In this document: in pieces, positions 1 through 8,361 of the stretch
How the letters are laid out: the number at the start of each line of letters is the position of its first letter
Position numbering within the stretch: position 1 is the first letter of the stretch
Origin: Paramoeba atlantica
Taxonomy: Eukaryota; Discosea
Assembly (NCBI GenBank): GCA_977017575.1
Contig: CDRNVI010000040.1
Span: 248,001 to 312,000 of the forward strand
Direction: 5' to 3'
Length of the DNA stretch: 64,000 bases
Program-made: the position numbers and the translations under genes
The notes under the pieces: model-generated
Databases searched by the model: none
What the model saw: the letters and a program-made list of their open reading frames with translations, nothing else
Told to the model about the DNA's origin: nothing

Positions 1-340
1 GAGTTTCCTTCGCCACGTCAATGAGGAATATGCGGATTTTGCCAGGTTTTGCCTTTCATATGTTTCAACCCTCTTAGTCTTGTTACGTTGATGTCGTCAT
101 ACATGTACAATATAAATTTTTCTTATGTCAGACGATAGAGTTAAGGAGATTGAACACATAGCATTGTAAAAAGTCAAAATTGTATACTCCCCCTCTAATA
201 ACCAACTACTTTTTGGGATAAGGTGACATACATTTTATGTGTACTTGACCGGGTAGAGTAAGTTAGTGAAGGTGTACAGTATATCATTTACAAGTTCTCC
301 AGTCTGAATCCCCGTAAAAATATTAGTATAGCGCACATAC
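1..340. other. Intergenic region at the window edge
   Basis: No gene could be supported here. The stretch is AT-rich and probably holds the 3' end of an upstream transcript and the leader of the RTR1-like gene. A short open reading of seven residues up to a TGA near position 24 could be the tail of a gene outside the window, but it is too short to judge. Confidence 0.4.
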
Positions 341-1576
341 ATGACCAGTCGTAAGGAATCAGCATTGCGATGGCCAGATTTGCATCAGCAAGCAATATTA
401 GAGGTACAAACAAAGCTGAGCTATACGTGTGTTAACCATACCGATGCGCAATATTATTCACCAATTCTAAGCGAGAAACTTATATGGGAGATTGCACTCG
501 AGCGTAACTGGGATAAGTTGTGTGGTTCTGTTATCTGCGCGAACCGAAAAACAAATTTACATCCTTCGAAAGCAATAGATCCGCAAAGATTTTGGTTTTG
601 TGGTGACACCTGCCTTTCCTGGATGAGAAAGTACGCAGAAGAGTGCTCGAGCCAGAGGTTTGATCCGCATAGAGTTTTTCTATTGCTTAACGCCATTTTT
701 CCAGCACATTCACTAGATGACCTTGAGAGGGCATACAACAAATATGTATGCACCGCTACAAGCCCAAGATCTCCGAAGACGAAAGCCGACATCTCTGGCA
801 CTGCGACTCCTAGTCGTTCAAATAAAGTTCTTGCAGAACGTACCAACTCGGAACGTATAGTTGTGAGTTCGCGTAAGACCGGTGGTTCGTTATGGAGTAG
901 CGAGGCAAATAAAACTCCGATAACTCAAAACGTTTTCAAAGGGCACCGACGCGATGAACGCAACGTCCACCTAATCGATGAGCTACAAAATGCTACTGGT
1001 GCCACTTTGCTCACGGAAGGTATTCACAGCGATATTTTGTTGGGTGAAGAACAGTCAGGTGATATAGATTCTGATGACGATGATAATGTTGGACTTGTCA
1101 GGGAGTCGCTGTATAGCGGTGTTCCGATGCTACACAGTCTCTTGTTATCGTGGATAACTCCCCAAACGCAAGATGTCCTTCGCTCTGAATGTGAGTCGGA
1201 ATATCGTCATCCAATTGGGACCATGAATTCTTATCAGAAACTGGTCGATGAGCGCGTAATTGATTCACTTCATAGTTATGGTTTTGATATACCTCCCAGA
1301 ACACGTCAAAGCATCCGTCAAGTGGTCGAAACTTTTAAAATACATCCTACGTACCTTCGAGAGCTTGGCGAAATTGATGATTCCGGAGAATTCCTGTCCA
1401 CTAATAGTAACGAAGATTTATGGCTTGGCTTAGGATTGGTACTACTATGGAGATTAACAAACAGTCTTAATGGCAACATCAGGGAGAAAATTCAATACGT
1501 ATGGGAAACGCACCTGAAGTTTAAGTCGGAAGAAATTCTGTTTCTAGTTAAGAACTTCGAAGGACAACGCCAATAG
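341..1576 (+). CDS. RTR1: RTR1/RPAP2-type RNA polymerase II CTD phosphatase
   Basis: The 411-residue protein has the zinc-binding core of the Rtr1/RPAP2 family in its first 100 residues: C61-x4-C66, then C87-x3-C91, with the family pattern of a tyrosine pair ahead of the first cysteines (YY at about 38-39) and an aromatic run before the second pair. In yeast and animals this family dephosphorylates the CTD of Rpb1 and helps import or assemble polymerase II. The fourth ligand is Cys rather than the His seen in some fungal members. Residues 140-260 are low in complexity and contain an acidic run of five Asp near 245-250. The C-terminal 100 residues look helical and I do not recognise them. The ATG at 341 is the first in frame. 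Family call is good; the exact substrate in an organism without a canonical heptad CTD is open. Confidence 0.75.
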   Translation: MTSRKESALRWPDLHQQAILEVQTKLSYTCVNHTDAQYYSPILSEKLIWEIALERNWDKLCGSVICANRKTNLHPSKAIDPQRFWFCGDTCLSWMRKYAEECSSQRFDPHRVFLLLNAIFPAHSLDDLERAYNKYVCTATSPRSPKTKADISGTATPSRSNKVLAERTNSERIVVSSRKTGGSLWSSEANKTPITQNVFKGHRRDERNVHLIDELQNATGATLLTEGIHSDILLGEEQSGDIDSDDDDNVGLVRESLYSGVPMLHSLLLSWITPQTQDVLRSECESEYRHPIGTMNSYQKLVDERVIDSLHSYGFDIPPRTRQSIRQVVETFKIHPTYLRELGEIDDSGEFLSTNSNEDLWLGLGLVLLWRLTNSLNGNIREKIQYVWETHLKFKSEEILFLVKNFEGQRQ

Positions 1577-1872
1577 TGCAGAAGAATCGTTTCTTCTCTT
1601 TATTCTCGTATCGTAGTGTGAGGTGAAAAACAGGTGTATTGTAGCGAGTGCGAAACAGTTAGAGTTACCTCTAATAGTTAGTTAAGAATTGTAGGAAATA
1701 TAGGACTGAAAAAGTGCATCCCTAGAACTATGAAAATATGAAATCTCAAATTCTAGAATAGTGACCAAAATTCTGAATTTGAATTTCAAGATCGAATGTA
1801 GACCTTATTTACACATAAAACGTTTTTTTGAAGTGTGAACGCATCTTTAAGGAAAGATATTTATAGCATAAG

Positions 1873-3846
1873 ATGTCACGCTTTCGAAAGAAGCGTAATC
1901 GGCCCAACGTTTGGCATGAATCTCAATCCATTAACAATAATGTCAACGAAAACTTTGAAACGTTTTACAGAGCGACGCTACCCTGGGCAGAGGCACAACA
2001 CGGTTCATGGGATGATTTTCTATCCTCCTTACGGTTACCACTACCAACTTCTTTTCGACTTAGTAACCATTCAGCCTCACACCGTGAGCGAGTTGAACAA
2101 CTCGTGAAAGAAATTCGCTTGTGTTTAGAGCAAAATAAGTCGGCCCCAGAACCCGATGACAGTGCTGAGGAATCAAACACGTCATGCGCGCATGTGGCAA
2201 TACGAGAATTAGCGTTTTTGCATTGCGACAGAAATGTGGTTTCTCCAACAGCGTGGGATATTTCGATTCCACGTCGTGCTCTTCGAAAAGACTCAAAATT
2301 AAGCATATACCACCAACATCTGGTAGCTGAAACGGAAGCTGGTATTCTCTCACGTCAAGAAGCAGTCAGCATGCTTCCCGTGCACTACCTAGACATTCAA
2401 AAAGGACACAAAATACTCGACATGTGCGCAGCTCCGGGAAGTAAAACATGTCAAATATTAGAAAGAATGGATGAACTTGAAACCGACGAAACAGGGGGAT
2501 TTCTTATTGCGAACGACGTCGACCCAAAACGGCTTGCGGTACTCATTCGACAGTGTGCACGACTCTGCGAAGCGAATGCTCGACTTGTGGTAACCAATCA
2601 CTGCGCCACACGATTCCCACTGATTACCCAATTCGATCGAATTCTTTGTGACGTAATGTGCAGCGGGGATGGGACACTACGAAAATCGCCGGACATCTGG
2701 CAGCGCTGGTCTCCTATGGATGGGGCCCACATGCACCGCTCGCAAACTCGCGTGCTTCATCGAGGCTTACAATTGCTGCGGCCGGGTGGTATTCTTGTGT
2801 ACAGCACTTGCTCGATGAATCCACTGGAGAACGAGGCTGTGGTTTTGAACAGCCTTATGCAGTGGAAAGGGGCAGTGAAAATACTTGATGTGAGACACGT
2901 GCTTCCCCAACTTCGGTGGGTACCAGGGCTGTGCAGCTGGAAAGTTATGGATCCGAGTGGAGTCCTGTATGAACAGTTTGAAGAAATGCCTGAGGAGGTA
3001 CGAACAAGGTATCACATTCGTTCCACTATGTTTCCCCCAACCAATTGCGACCCGAAAGAGTTTGGTATTGAAAACACTCTAAGAATATTGCCACATTTAC
3101 AGAATACGGGCGGCTTTTATGTAGCAGTGTTGCAAAAGCAAGAGGATCTGACGGCGTGTAGCACGAACGCCGCAAGTCACCCAAGGGACTCCCAAGGAAC
3201 TGAAGCGTGCACTCCTCTTCCCTTGGGACAACGTCCTTTTTTCGACACATCTTTTTCTGATACAGGGAAGAAAAAGATTTTTCGTAGGTTTATTCCGATG
3301 GGACAAAATTATCAAGAGCAAGTACTGAAAGCAATCGATTTTAAAGAATCTTTTCGTTGGGAAAACGTCGCTGTGGCAACTGATGCAGATAAAAACCCAA
3401 AAGCATATTTCGTAAGCTGTGATGTTCAAGACATCTTGTCTAGTGCCTATCATGTACTGCACGTAGGTCAGAAGATTTTTGAATTAAGATCGGGTGTGAT
3501 AAGCTCCGTAAAGCTCGCGCGAGAGGCTGTAAACTTTCTGAGTGCTCACGTTATCCAGGAGCTTTTATTTCACGTATCAGCTTCGACGCTATTAGGACTT
3601 CTGGAAACAGACAGTAAAAAAACTTCAGATGTAATTATGGATATTTTGGGAAACAACCACTCCATTTATTCACGTAGGGGACACCACATAATATTAGAAT
3701 GCAATGTAGCAGACGAATCTATTGTACTGCACGCATTGTTGAGATGGAATACGTATCAATCAGAATGGAGCATAGATGTGGATCCCTTGTACAAGCTTTG
3801 GATGACTCGCTTGCTTTATGCTTGTAAGCGCACCCCAAGCGCTTAA
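1873..3846 (+). CDS. NSUN2: tRNA (cytosine-5)-methyltransferase, NSUN2/TRM4 type
   Basis: The 657-residue protein aligns by eye along the whole length of NSUN2/Trm4, which puts m5C into tRNA using S-adenosylmethionine. The N-terminal extension (about 1-150) keeps the family pattern of a short basic start and a W-x-x-F helix. SAM motif I is LDMCAAPGSKT at 182-192. Motif IV has the release cysteine C263 in DVMCSGDGT, and motif VI has the catalytic pair T312-C313 in YSTCSMNP. The downstream NTGGF block and the C-terminal PUA-like part are present, slightly shorter than in animals. The usual Pro before the motif IV cysteine is Met262 here. The start ATG is directly preceded by AG. Likely nuclear or cytosolic. 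Confidence 0.92.
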   Translation: MSRFRKKRNRPNVWHESQSINNNVNENFETFYRATLPWAEAQHGSWDDFLSSLRLPLPTSFRLSNHSASHRERVEQLVKEIRLCLEQNKSAPEPDDSAEESNTSCAHVAIRELAFLHCDRNVVSPTAWDISIPRRALRKDSKLSIYHQHLVAETEAGILSRQEAVSMLPVHYLDIQKGHKILDMCAAPGSKTCQILERMDELETDETGGFLIANDVDPKRLAVLIRQCARLCEANARLVVTNHCATRFPLITQFDRILCDVMCSGDGTLRKSPDIWQRWSPMDGAHMHRSQTRVLHRGLQLLRPGGILVYSTCSMNPLENEAVVLNSLMQWKGAVKILDVRHVLPQLRWVPGLCSWKVMDPSGVLYEQFEEMPEEVRTRYHIRSTMFPPTNCDPKEFGIENTLRILPHLQNTGGFYVAVLQKQEDLTACSTNAASHPRDSQGTEACTPLPLGQRPFFDTSFSDTGKKKIFRRFIPMGQNYQEQVLKAIDFKESFRWENVAVATDADKNPKAYFVSCDVQDILSSAYHVLHVGQKIFELRSGVISSVKLAREAVNFLSAHVIQELLFHVSASTLLGLLETDSKKTSDVIMDILGNNHSIYSRRGHHIILECNVADESIVLHALLRWNTYQSEWSIDVDPLYKLWMTRLLYACKRTPSA

Positions 3847-3925
3847 TCGCATACGCTTAATCGTATGTTATAATAGTATACATTCCACACATATTCATTA
3901 TGAAGAGCGTTATAAATGTTTATGA

Positions 3926-3968
3926 TTTCTTTGTTTTATTCCTTCGATCTCGTACTTGACAATTACAG
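3926..3968 (+). promoter_or_regulatory. Predicted spliced-leader acceptor for the gene at 4021
   Basis: A pyrimidine-rich tract ends at an AG at 3967-3968, 52 bases before the ATG at 4021. This is the expected form of a kinetoplastid trans-splicing acceptor. It would cut away an earlier in-frame ATG at 3916 and so decides the start. The sequence pattern is seen; its use is inferred. Confidence 0.5.
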
Positions 3969-4020
3969 CATAAATACAACAAAAGGCAAATACAAGAAAT
4001 TTTCTACTTTCTTTTACATT

Positions 4021-4668
4021 ATGAATGAGATTCATGATTCGAATCCTGTAACACCGAGCAGCTCTGACAAAATAACACATGAAGAAATACTCGAGTTTGT
4101 AAAAAATGCAACATATCACCATGTAGACAGCTTCCACCATGTTTCACCCAAAGTGTATAACGCTTTGTTTCGAGCCGTGTTTCCTGAGCTGGAGATACCG
4201 ATTGCAGTTTTCTCGGATTTACTTGAAGTGCTACAACTTGTGGCAATACAAGTTTATCGGCCTCCTCACCTAAATCTAGAAATGAACTGCGACACGAGCC
4301 CAATTCGCAAAGACGCGGATAAGCTTTATGAGGACAGGACTGGTGAACCCGTTTTGAATTACAGGCATCATGCACAGCTATTGGTTTGGTTTTACGACGT
4401 AGGAAAGAGAAAAGGGCTTCGCTTCGAACATGTACCACCTGAATCTTTGTTTAGGGAAGATGCAAAGAAGCCCGATTCGCCATGTTCAATTCACGGAAAC
4501 AATTTGCACCCCTGTGCTCAGTTAGAAAAAGTCATTGATGATAGAAGAAAACGGTTAAAATACTTAAGTGACTTTCTTCATAAAATTATACAATGTGCAC
4601 GAAACGAAGCTGAGATAAAAGTTCGCAGGCAAGCGTTAAGAAAACTCTTTCTCACCTTCAAATCATGA
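4021..4668 (+). CDS. Conserved-looking protein of unknown function, 215 aa
   Basis: I do not recognise this protein. It is mostly helical in appearance, with a histidine-rich stretch near residues 28-36 (HHVDSFHHV) and a basic C-terminal helix rich in Arg and Lys. There is no signal peptide or membrane segment from this start. An ATG at 3916 in the same frame would add 35 hydrophobic residues, but a strong pyrimidine tract and AG lie between the two starts, so the shorter form is preferred. It sits in tandem between the tRNA methyltransferase and a small basic protein. The frame is long and free of low-complexity bias, so it is probably a real gene. Confidence 0.6.
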   Translation: MNEIHDSNPVTPSSSDKITHEEILEFVKNATYHHVDSFHHVSPKVYNALFRAVFPELEIPIAVFSDLLEVLQLVAIQVYRPPHLNLEMNCDTSPIRKDADKLYEDRTGEPVLNYRHHAQLLVWFYDVGKRKGLRFEHVPPESLFREDAKKPDSPCSIHGNNLHPCAQLEKVIDDRRKRLKYLSDFLHKIIQCARNEAEIKVRRQALRKLFLTFKS

Positions 4669-4869
4669 TCGATTGTGTAGTGTCCAACACAATAATATTT
4701 AATTTAAAGAAAAGAAAGACAATCCTCTCCGTGTAAGAAAAAACCTTCGTATAATAGCAGGACTTCCTCAAAATCCAGTAAGAACGTCAAACTCTTTTAA
4801 AAGAAAGTAAAAATACTTTTTTTAGCATTCTATTCGTACTTGTCGTGCATTTCTTGTTAAGAAGATGAC

Positions 4870-5325
4870 ATGGTGATTAGGCAAACGAATAAATTCATAT
4901 CCATTGCTCCTTCTGAGAAATACAAGCAATCTTCAGCTAGATCGAAAGGTTTTCGAAAGGTGTCAGAATATAACGGAACGCGATGTTCTAGTCGTGACGA
5001 ACAATCAAAGGGAAATAACCAAACAAGGAAACGAACGACTCAAAAACAGACTAGCCACACTGCAAAAAATGCGAAGGAAACCAAAATAAATAAACACAAC
5101 AAGAAAGATGGTCAAGCAACTTCTTTAAAAAGCTCTTTGATCGATAGTAGCACGACTAAGCTACCATGGTATGCTTTTACTTTATCCAAAGATGCCAATG
5201 AAAGAGAAAAAGCTTCGAATATCTCCACAGTTCACCCGTCCTGGCTTTGCCGACGTCAAAAAAGACGCATTGAACACGAAACTCTTATCTTTCGCTCACT
5301 TTCAAAGCCGTTGGACCAGAGCTAA
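4870..5325 (+). CDS. Lysine-rich basic protein of unknown function, 151 aa
   Basis: The product is strongly basic and low in hydrophobic residues over its first 100 positions, rich in Lys, Ser, Thr and Asn. It ends with a more ordered part (WLCRRQKRRIEHETLIFRSL, about 123-142) that may be a helix. Such composition suits a nuclear or nucleolar RNA-binding tail, but nothing identifies a family. It lies in the same orientation as its neighbours. A second overlapping frame at 4904-5089 is shorter and less convincing. The gene could be spurious, although the ordered C terminus argues for translation. Confidence 0.45.
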   Translation: MVIRQTNKFISIAPSEKYKQSSARSKGFRKVSEYNGTRCSSRDEQSKGNNQTRKRTTQKQTSHTAKNAKETKINKHNKKDGQATSLKSSLIDSSTTKLPWYAFTLSKDANEREKASNISTVHPSWLCRRQKRRIEHETLIFRSLSKPLDQS

Positions 5326-5468
5326 ATCTCTTTTTTGTAAAACTATGTAGTTCATACTTCATTGCCTTCGTACTTCATTGCTCATCAAATGAAATGGGGT
5401 ACGAGCCTTCAGGATAAATTTTCGTGTCTGAACAAAGTTTCATAGTGTCTTTACTAGTATTCTTCTCA

Positions 5469-6260
5469 ATGGCAGATCGAGATCCTTCTTCAGACACTTT
5501 CGCACTGGAAATAACTCCAGTCCCCGAGAGAAGTGGCCGCGCGGCGAGAGTTCACGGTAATACAATGACACAAGAGATTGACCTACTGCGTTGCTTTTCT
5601 GGAGTCTCTGGTTTCCCTCGTTCCTGGGAAGTAGACACAAATGTTTGTGAATGGATTGGCATAACATGCGATTCACAAGGTAGAATCTTCGCCGTTGATT
5701 GTCTAGGGATGTCCCTACGAGGTAACATAAGCTGGCGTTTCCTTCCCGAAGGTATCACTGCGTTGGATTTGAGACACAATGAGCTCGGTGGAGCTCTGTC
5801 GACTTTACATCTTCCCCGAACGCTCACGTCCCTGAATCTTGGTCAAAATCAATTTTCCTCTGCGGTTTCAGTAGAAAATTTGCCTAATGGGTTAGTCGCG
5901 ATTATCCTTTCCCAAAACTCGTTTTTTGGTAATTTTTTTCTTCCTGATTTGCCATCAGATATTCATTTTGTTGACATCAGCGAAAATGATTTTTGTGGGT
6001 CAGTTCAATTACTGGGGTTACCGGCTTTGCTTTCTGAGATACACCTTTCGTTTAATTTGTTTGCAGGCCCGATAGATCTTACAGGTCTTTCTAAAAATAT
6101 ACGAAAACTGTATTTTCAATACAACATGCTGAACGGGAGTCCAGACTTGCGTTTTCTTCCCGACCAGTTTGAGTACATAGATTTGTCGCACAACAGTTTT
6201 GACTCGTTTCAAGGCGGCCCTGTACTAAACGTACGGACCCACGCGCAGGTGCAGCATTGA
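5469..6260 (+). CDS. Leucine-rich repeat protein, plant-type cap (LRR paralogue 1)
   Basis: The 263-residue product has a Cys-Trp cap (CEWIGITC, about 73-80) like the N-terminal cap of plant LRR receptors. It is followed by about seven repeats of 21-23 residues of the form LP-x2-L-x2-L-x-L-x2-N-x-F/L-x-G. It is one of three dispersed relatives in the window; the others start at 14689 and 47672. All three share a basic (S)xRGR/K-A/V-R motif between the N terminus and the cap. The ATG at 5469 gives no signal peptide, but a GTG at 5424 in the same frame adds FIVSLLVFF, which resembles the signal peptides of the two paralogues. The real N terminus is therefore uncertain. Probable role: surface or secreted binding protein, inferred from repeat type only. 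Confidence 0.75.
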   Translation: MADRDPSSDTFALEITPVPERSGRAARVHGNTMTQEIDLLRCFSGVSGFPRSWEVDTNVCEWIGITCDSQGRIFAVDCLGMSLRGNISWRFLPEGITALDLRHNELGGALSTLHLPRTLTSLNLGQNQFSSAVSVENLPNGLVAIILSQNSFFGNFFLPDLPSDIHFVDISENDFCGSVQLLGLPALLSEIHLSFNLFAGPIDLTGLSKNIRKLYFQYNMLNGSPDLRFLPDQFEYIDLSHNSFDSFQGGPVLNVRTHAQVQH

Positions 6261-6496
6261 AGCAATGACAAATACATTGATTGTTCTCCCTCAAATACTG
6301 TCTGTACAAAAGATTTCTTTGAGGTTTAAACAGGGGGTACACGTCACTTTCACCATTTCTCGCTGTTTTTATGTTGATTTACTAGCATGAGTTCTGTATT
6401 TTATAACACTATTACAGAATATTGGCTTTATCCACCATTTTATACTAAAATTCTACTAAAACGCTCTCGAGGGGTTAAGCTCCCAGTACCGATTTT

Positions 6497-7480
6497 ATGC
6501 ATCGATCAGTGAAGCAAGCAGGATCGTGGAGATGCAATAATTGTAGTAGCATTATTTCTAGAGAGCGCTACGCATGCTACGATTGCTTAGCTCTTTCTCC
6601 GGAGCTTGGAAAGCACGCTTCTGATATGAAGCGCTGCGAATACGCTTTAAACGAACCCGATATCAGGCTTGTGTCTCTGCGCGGTCGTGTGTTTCGAGTG
6701 CGCAAGCAGGAAACTGGGATAAATGCGATTTATGATGTCCCTGGTAAAGCTCTTTGTGGTCAAAACGGTGCAGCCACGATTCTACAAACTGAAATGAAAA
6801 CAAATCTGGGCGAACGAAAGTGTTCAAAAGACCTTGTTAAATATACGCACTTTCTTGCCATTCCTATAGGCTTGCAAAAAGAGCTAAGGGGACGCATCGA
6901 GAAGCTATCTAGTGATATTAGTAAAACGCTCGCAGATAAAACCCTAGAAAAAGCATTTCATTCCCCAGTTAGGACCCACTTAACTCTTTTAATGTTAAAA
7001 CTGTCTAAGTCACAGGAGATGCGTGCAAAATACGTTCTTGACAAATGCGTTGAACGATTCAGACGAGAGTTTGACAGTGAGACCATTCCACTTGCTGGTC
7101 TCAATTACTTCGGGGAGGCCGTCACGAAAGCTTGCGTTGTTTACGTGGAAATTGCTTCCATGGAACTTCGCACCAAACTCGGTGATTTCGTTACATATTG
7201 TCGAGAACTTTTTAATTCTGGTGAAATGGAGACCAATGAAGAGAATGAAGGGGGATACGTTCCTCACGTTACAATTATGAACTCGAAATATTTACGTACG
7301 CTATCGGTAGGCCAATCGTACGTGTCAGAGTGCGCGTCCTTTGATGCTACGAAAATTTTGGACGAACATAAAGATGCCACGCTAGGAAGTTTCTTACCGC
7401 TATCTCTTGATATAGCCACGTTGAACTCCGGTCGAGACAAAAATTCATACTATCGTTGTTTAAAATCGATTTCTGTGTGA
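6497..7480 (+). CDS. 2H phosphoesterase (AKAP7/ASCC1-like) with N-terminal zinc ribbon
   Basis: The 327-residue protein carries the two histidine motifs of the 2H phosphoesterase superfamily: THLTLL at about 160-165 and PHVTIM at about 255-260. The spacing and the start of the domain (THFLAIPI) match the AKAP7/ASCC1 branch, whose members bind or hydrolyse cyclic or 2'-5' phosphodiesters or act in RNA processing. Ahead of this lies a short zinc-ribbon motif, C-x2-C then C-x2-C within WRCNNCSSIISRERYACYDC (about 12-31), which is not a usual part of the family. The fusion suggests a nucleic-acid or protein-binding guide for the enzyme. A second, different 2H protein is encoded at 19225. Confidence 0.72.
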   Translation: MHRSVKQAGSWRCNNCSSIISRERYACYDCLALSPELGKHASDMKRCEYALNEPDIRLVSLRGRVFRVRKQETGINAIYDVPGKALCGQNGAATILQTEMKTNLGERKCSKDLVKYTHFLAIPIGLQKELRGRIEKLSSDISKTLADKTLEKAFHSPVRTHLTLLMLKLSKSQEMRAKYVLDKCVERFRREFDSETIPLAGLNYFGEAVTKACVVYVEIASMELRTKLGDFVTYCRELFNSGEMETNEENEGGYVPHVTIMNSKYLRTLSVGQSYVSECASFDATKILDEHKDATLGSFLPLSLDIATLNSGRDKNSYYRCLKSISV

Positions 7481-7700
7481 CGATGTAGAGAACTTCTTAC
7501 GGAACCTACTTCTATTCGAACAATAAACTGATTACTGTTTGTCTGTATATTTCGGAACAGGAGAAATTGGGTGCTCGGTCCCAAGTCAATACAATTTATT
7601 GAAATTTTAATCGCACAACATAATCTCTTGTTTTTGAGCTGTAAATGAACTATTTAGAAGTTGAAAAATTTATGCGTAAACGTTTATTTATAAAATTTCA

Positions 7701-7961
7701 ATGGCAAGTCCCTTGGCGTTTTTAAGTCATTGCGTTGGAAGCTCCCTCTGGGTTTTAATGCAAGACCAACGTGAATTCACGGGGACACTTTTCTCCCATG
7801 ACGCAAATTTGAACATTGTGTTACATGACGCAGTGATAGTAGAGACATCTAAACCTTCAGCAGACGGCAAAAGAAAAGTCTTGAAAACTGGCCCTGTACC
7901 GGAGTTGATTCTAAATAGCCATCACGTTGCTCTATTTATTCCAGGAGGCGCGTCAAGTTAA
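7701..7961 (+). CDS. LSM5: Sm-like protein LSm5
   Basis: The 86-residue product is a single Sm fold. The Sm1 motif shows the typical G-x2-L-x-V-L with D-x2-E-F-x-G-T-L and D-x2-L-N-I-V-L. Sm2 has L-I-L-N-S-H-H-V-A-L-F-I-P-G-G, where the final IPGG closely matches the LVPGG ending of LSm5. LSm5 is part of the LSm2-8 ring on U6 snRNA and the LSm1-7 ring in mRNA decay, although trypanosomes are known to lack LSm1. The size fits. It is flanked by short AT-rich spacers and has the same orientation as its neighbours. Confidence 0.85.
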   Translation: MASPLAFLSHCVGSSLWVLMQDQREFTGTLFSHDANLNIVLHDAVIVETSKPSADGKRKVLKTGPVPELILNSHHVALFIPGGASS

Positions 7962-8361
7962 TATCATAAATGCTGTATATCGTTTACATGCGATGTATTG
8001 TAAATTACATACTATTGTATTTTATCTCGAGATCATTCTGGCTCACGAAATTCTTCATCGTAAATGACTATTACTTTAGGTGATTTACGCCTCGGTGATA
8101 AATTAGTTATTCAACGCATGCGACGATTTCAGTCACTGAAACACAACATAACTTAGGGTGATTTTTTTGAGCGCACAATCGATATTTATCCAAAACAGCG
8201 CTGCAAAACAAATGTTAGAGAACAGTTTAGTACAAGTACATGTATCTTGACATAAGAACATGTATATTAGCTTACACAAATGTGTACCTCCTTTGAAAAC
8301 CTGAGAACTTGAACCTTATTGATACATTTAATAGTTACTTCACCATAAATTACACAACATC
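7962..8361. other. Intergenic region, no gene seen
   Basis: About 400 AT-rich bases between LSM5 and the SAC phosphatase. It contains scattered short pyrimidine runs suitable for acceptors or polyadenylation but nothing that can be named. Confidence 0.4.
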
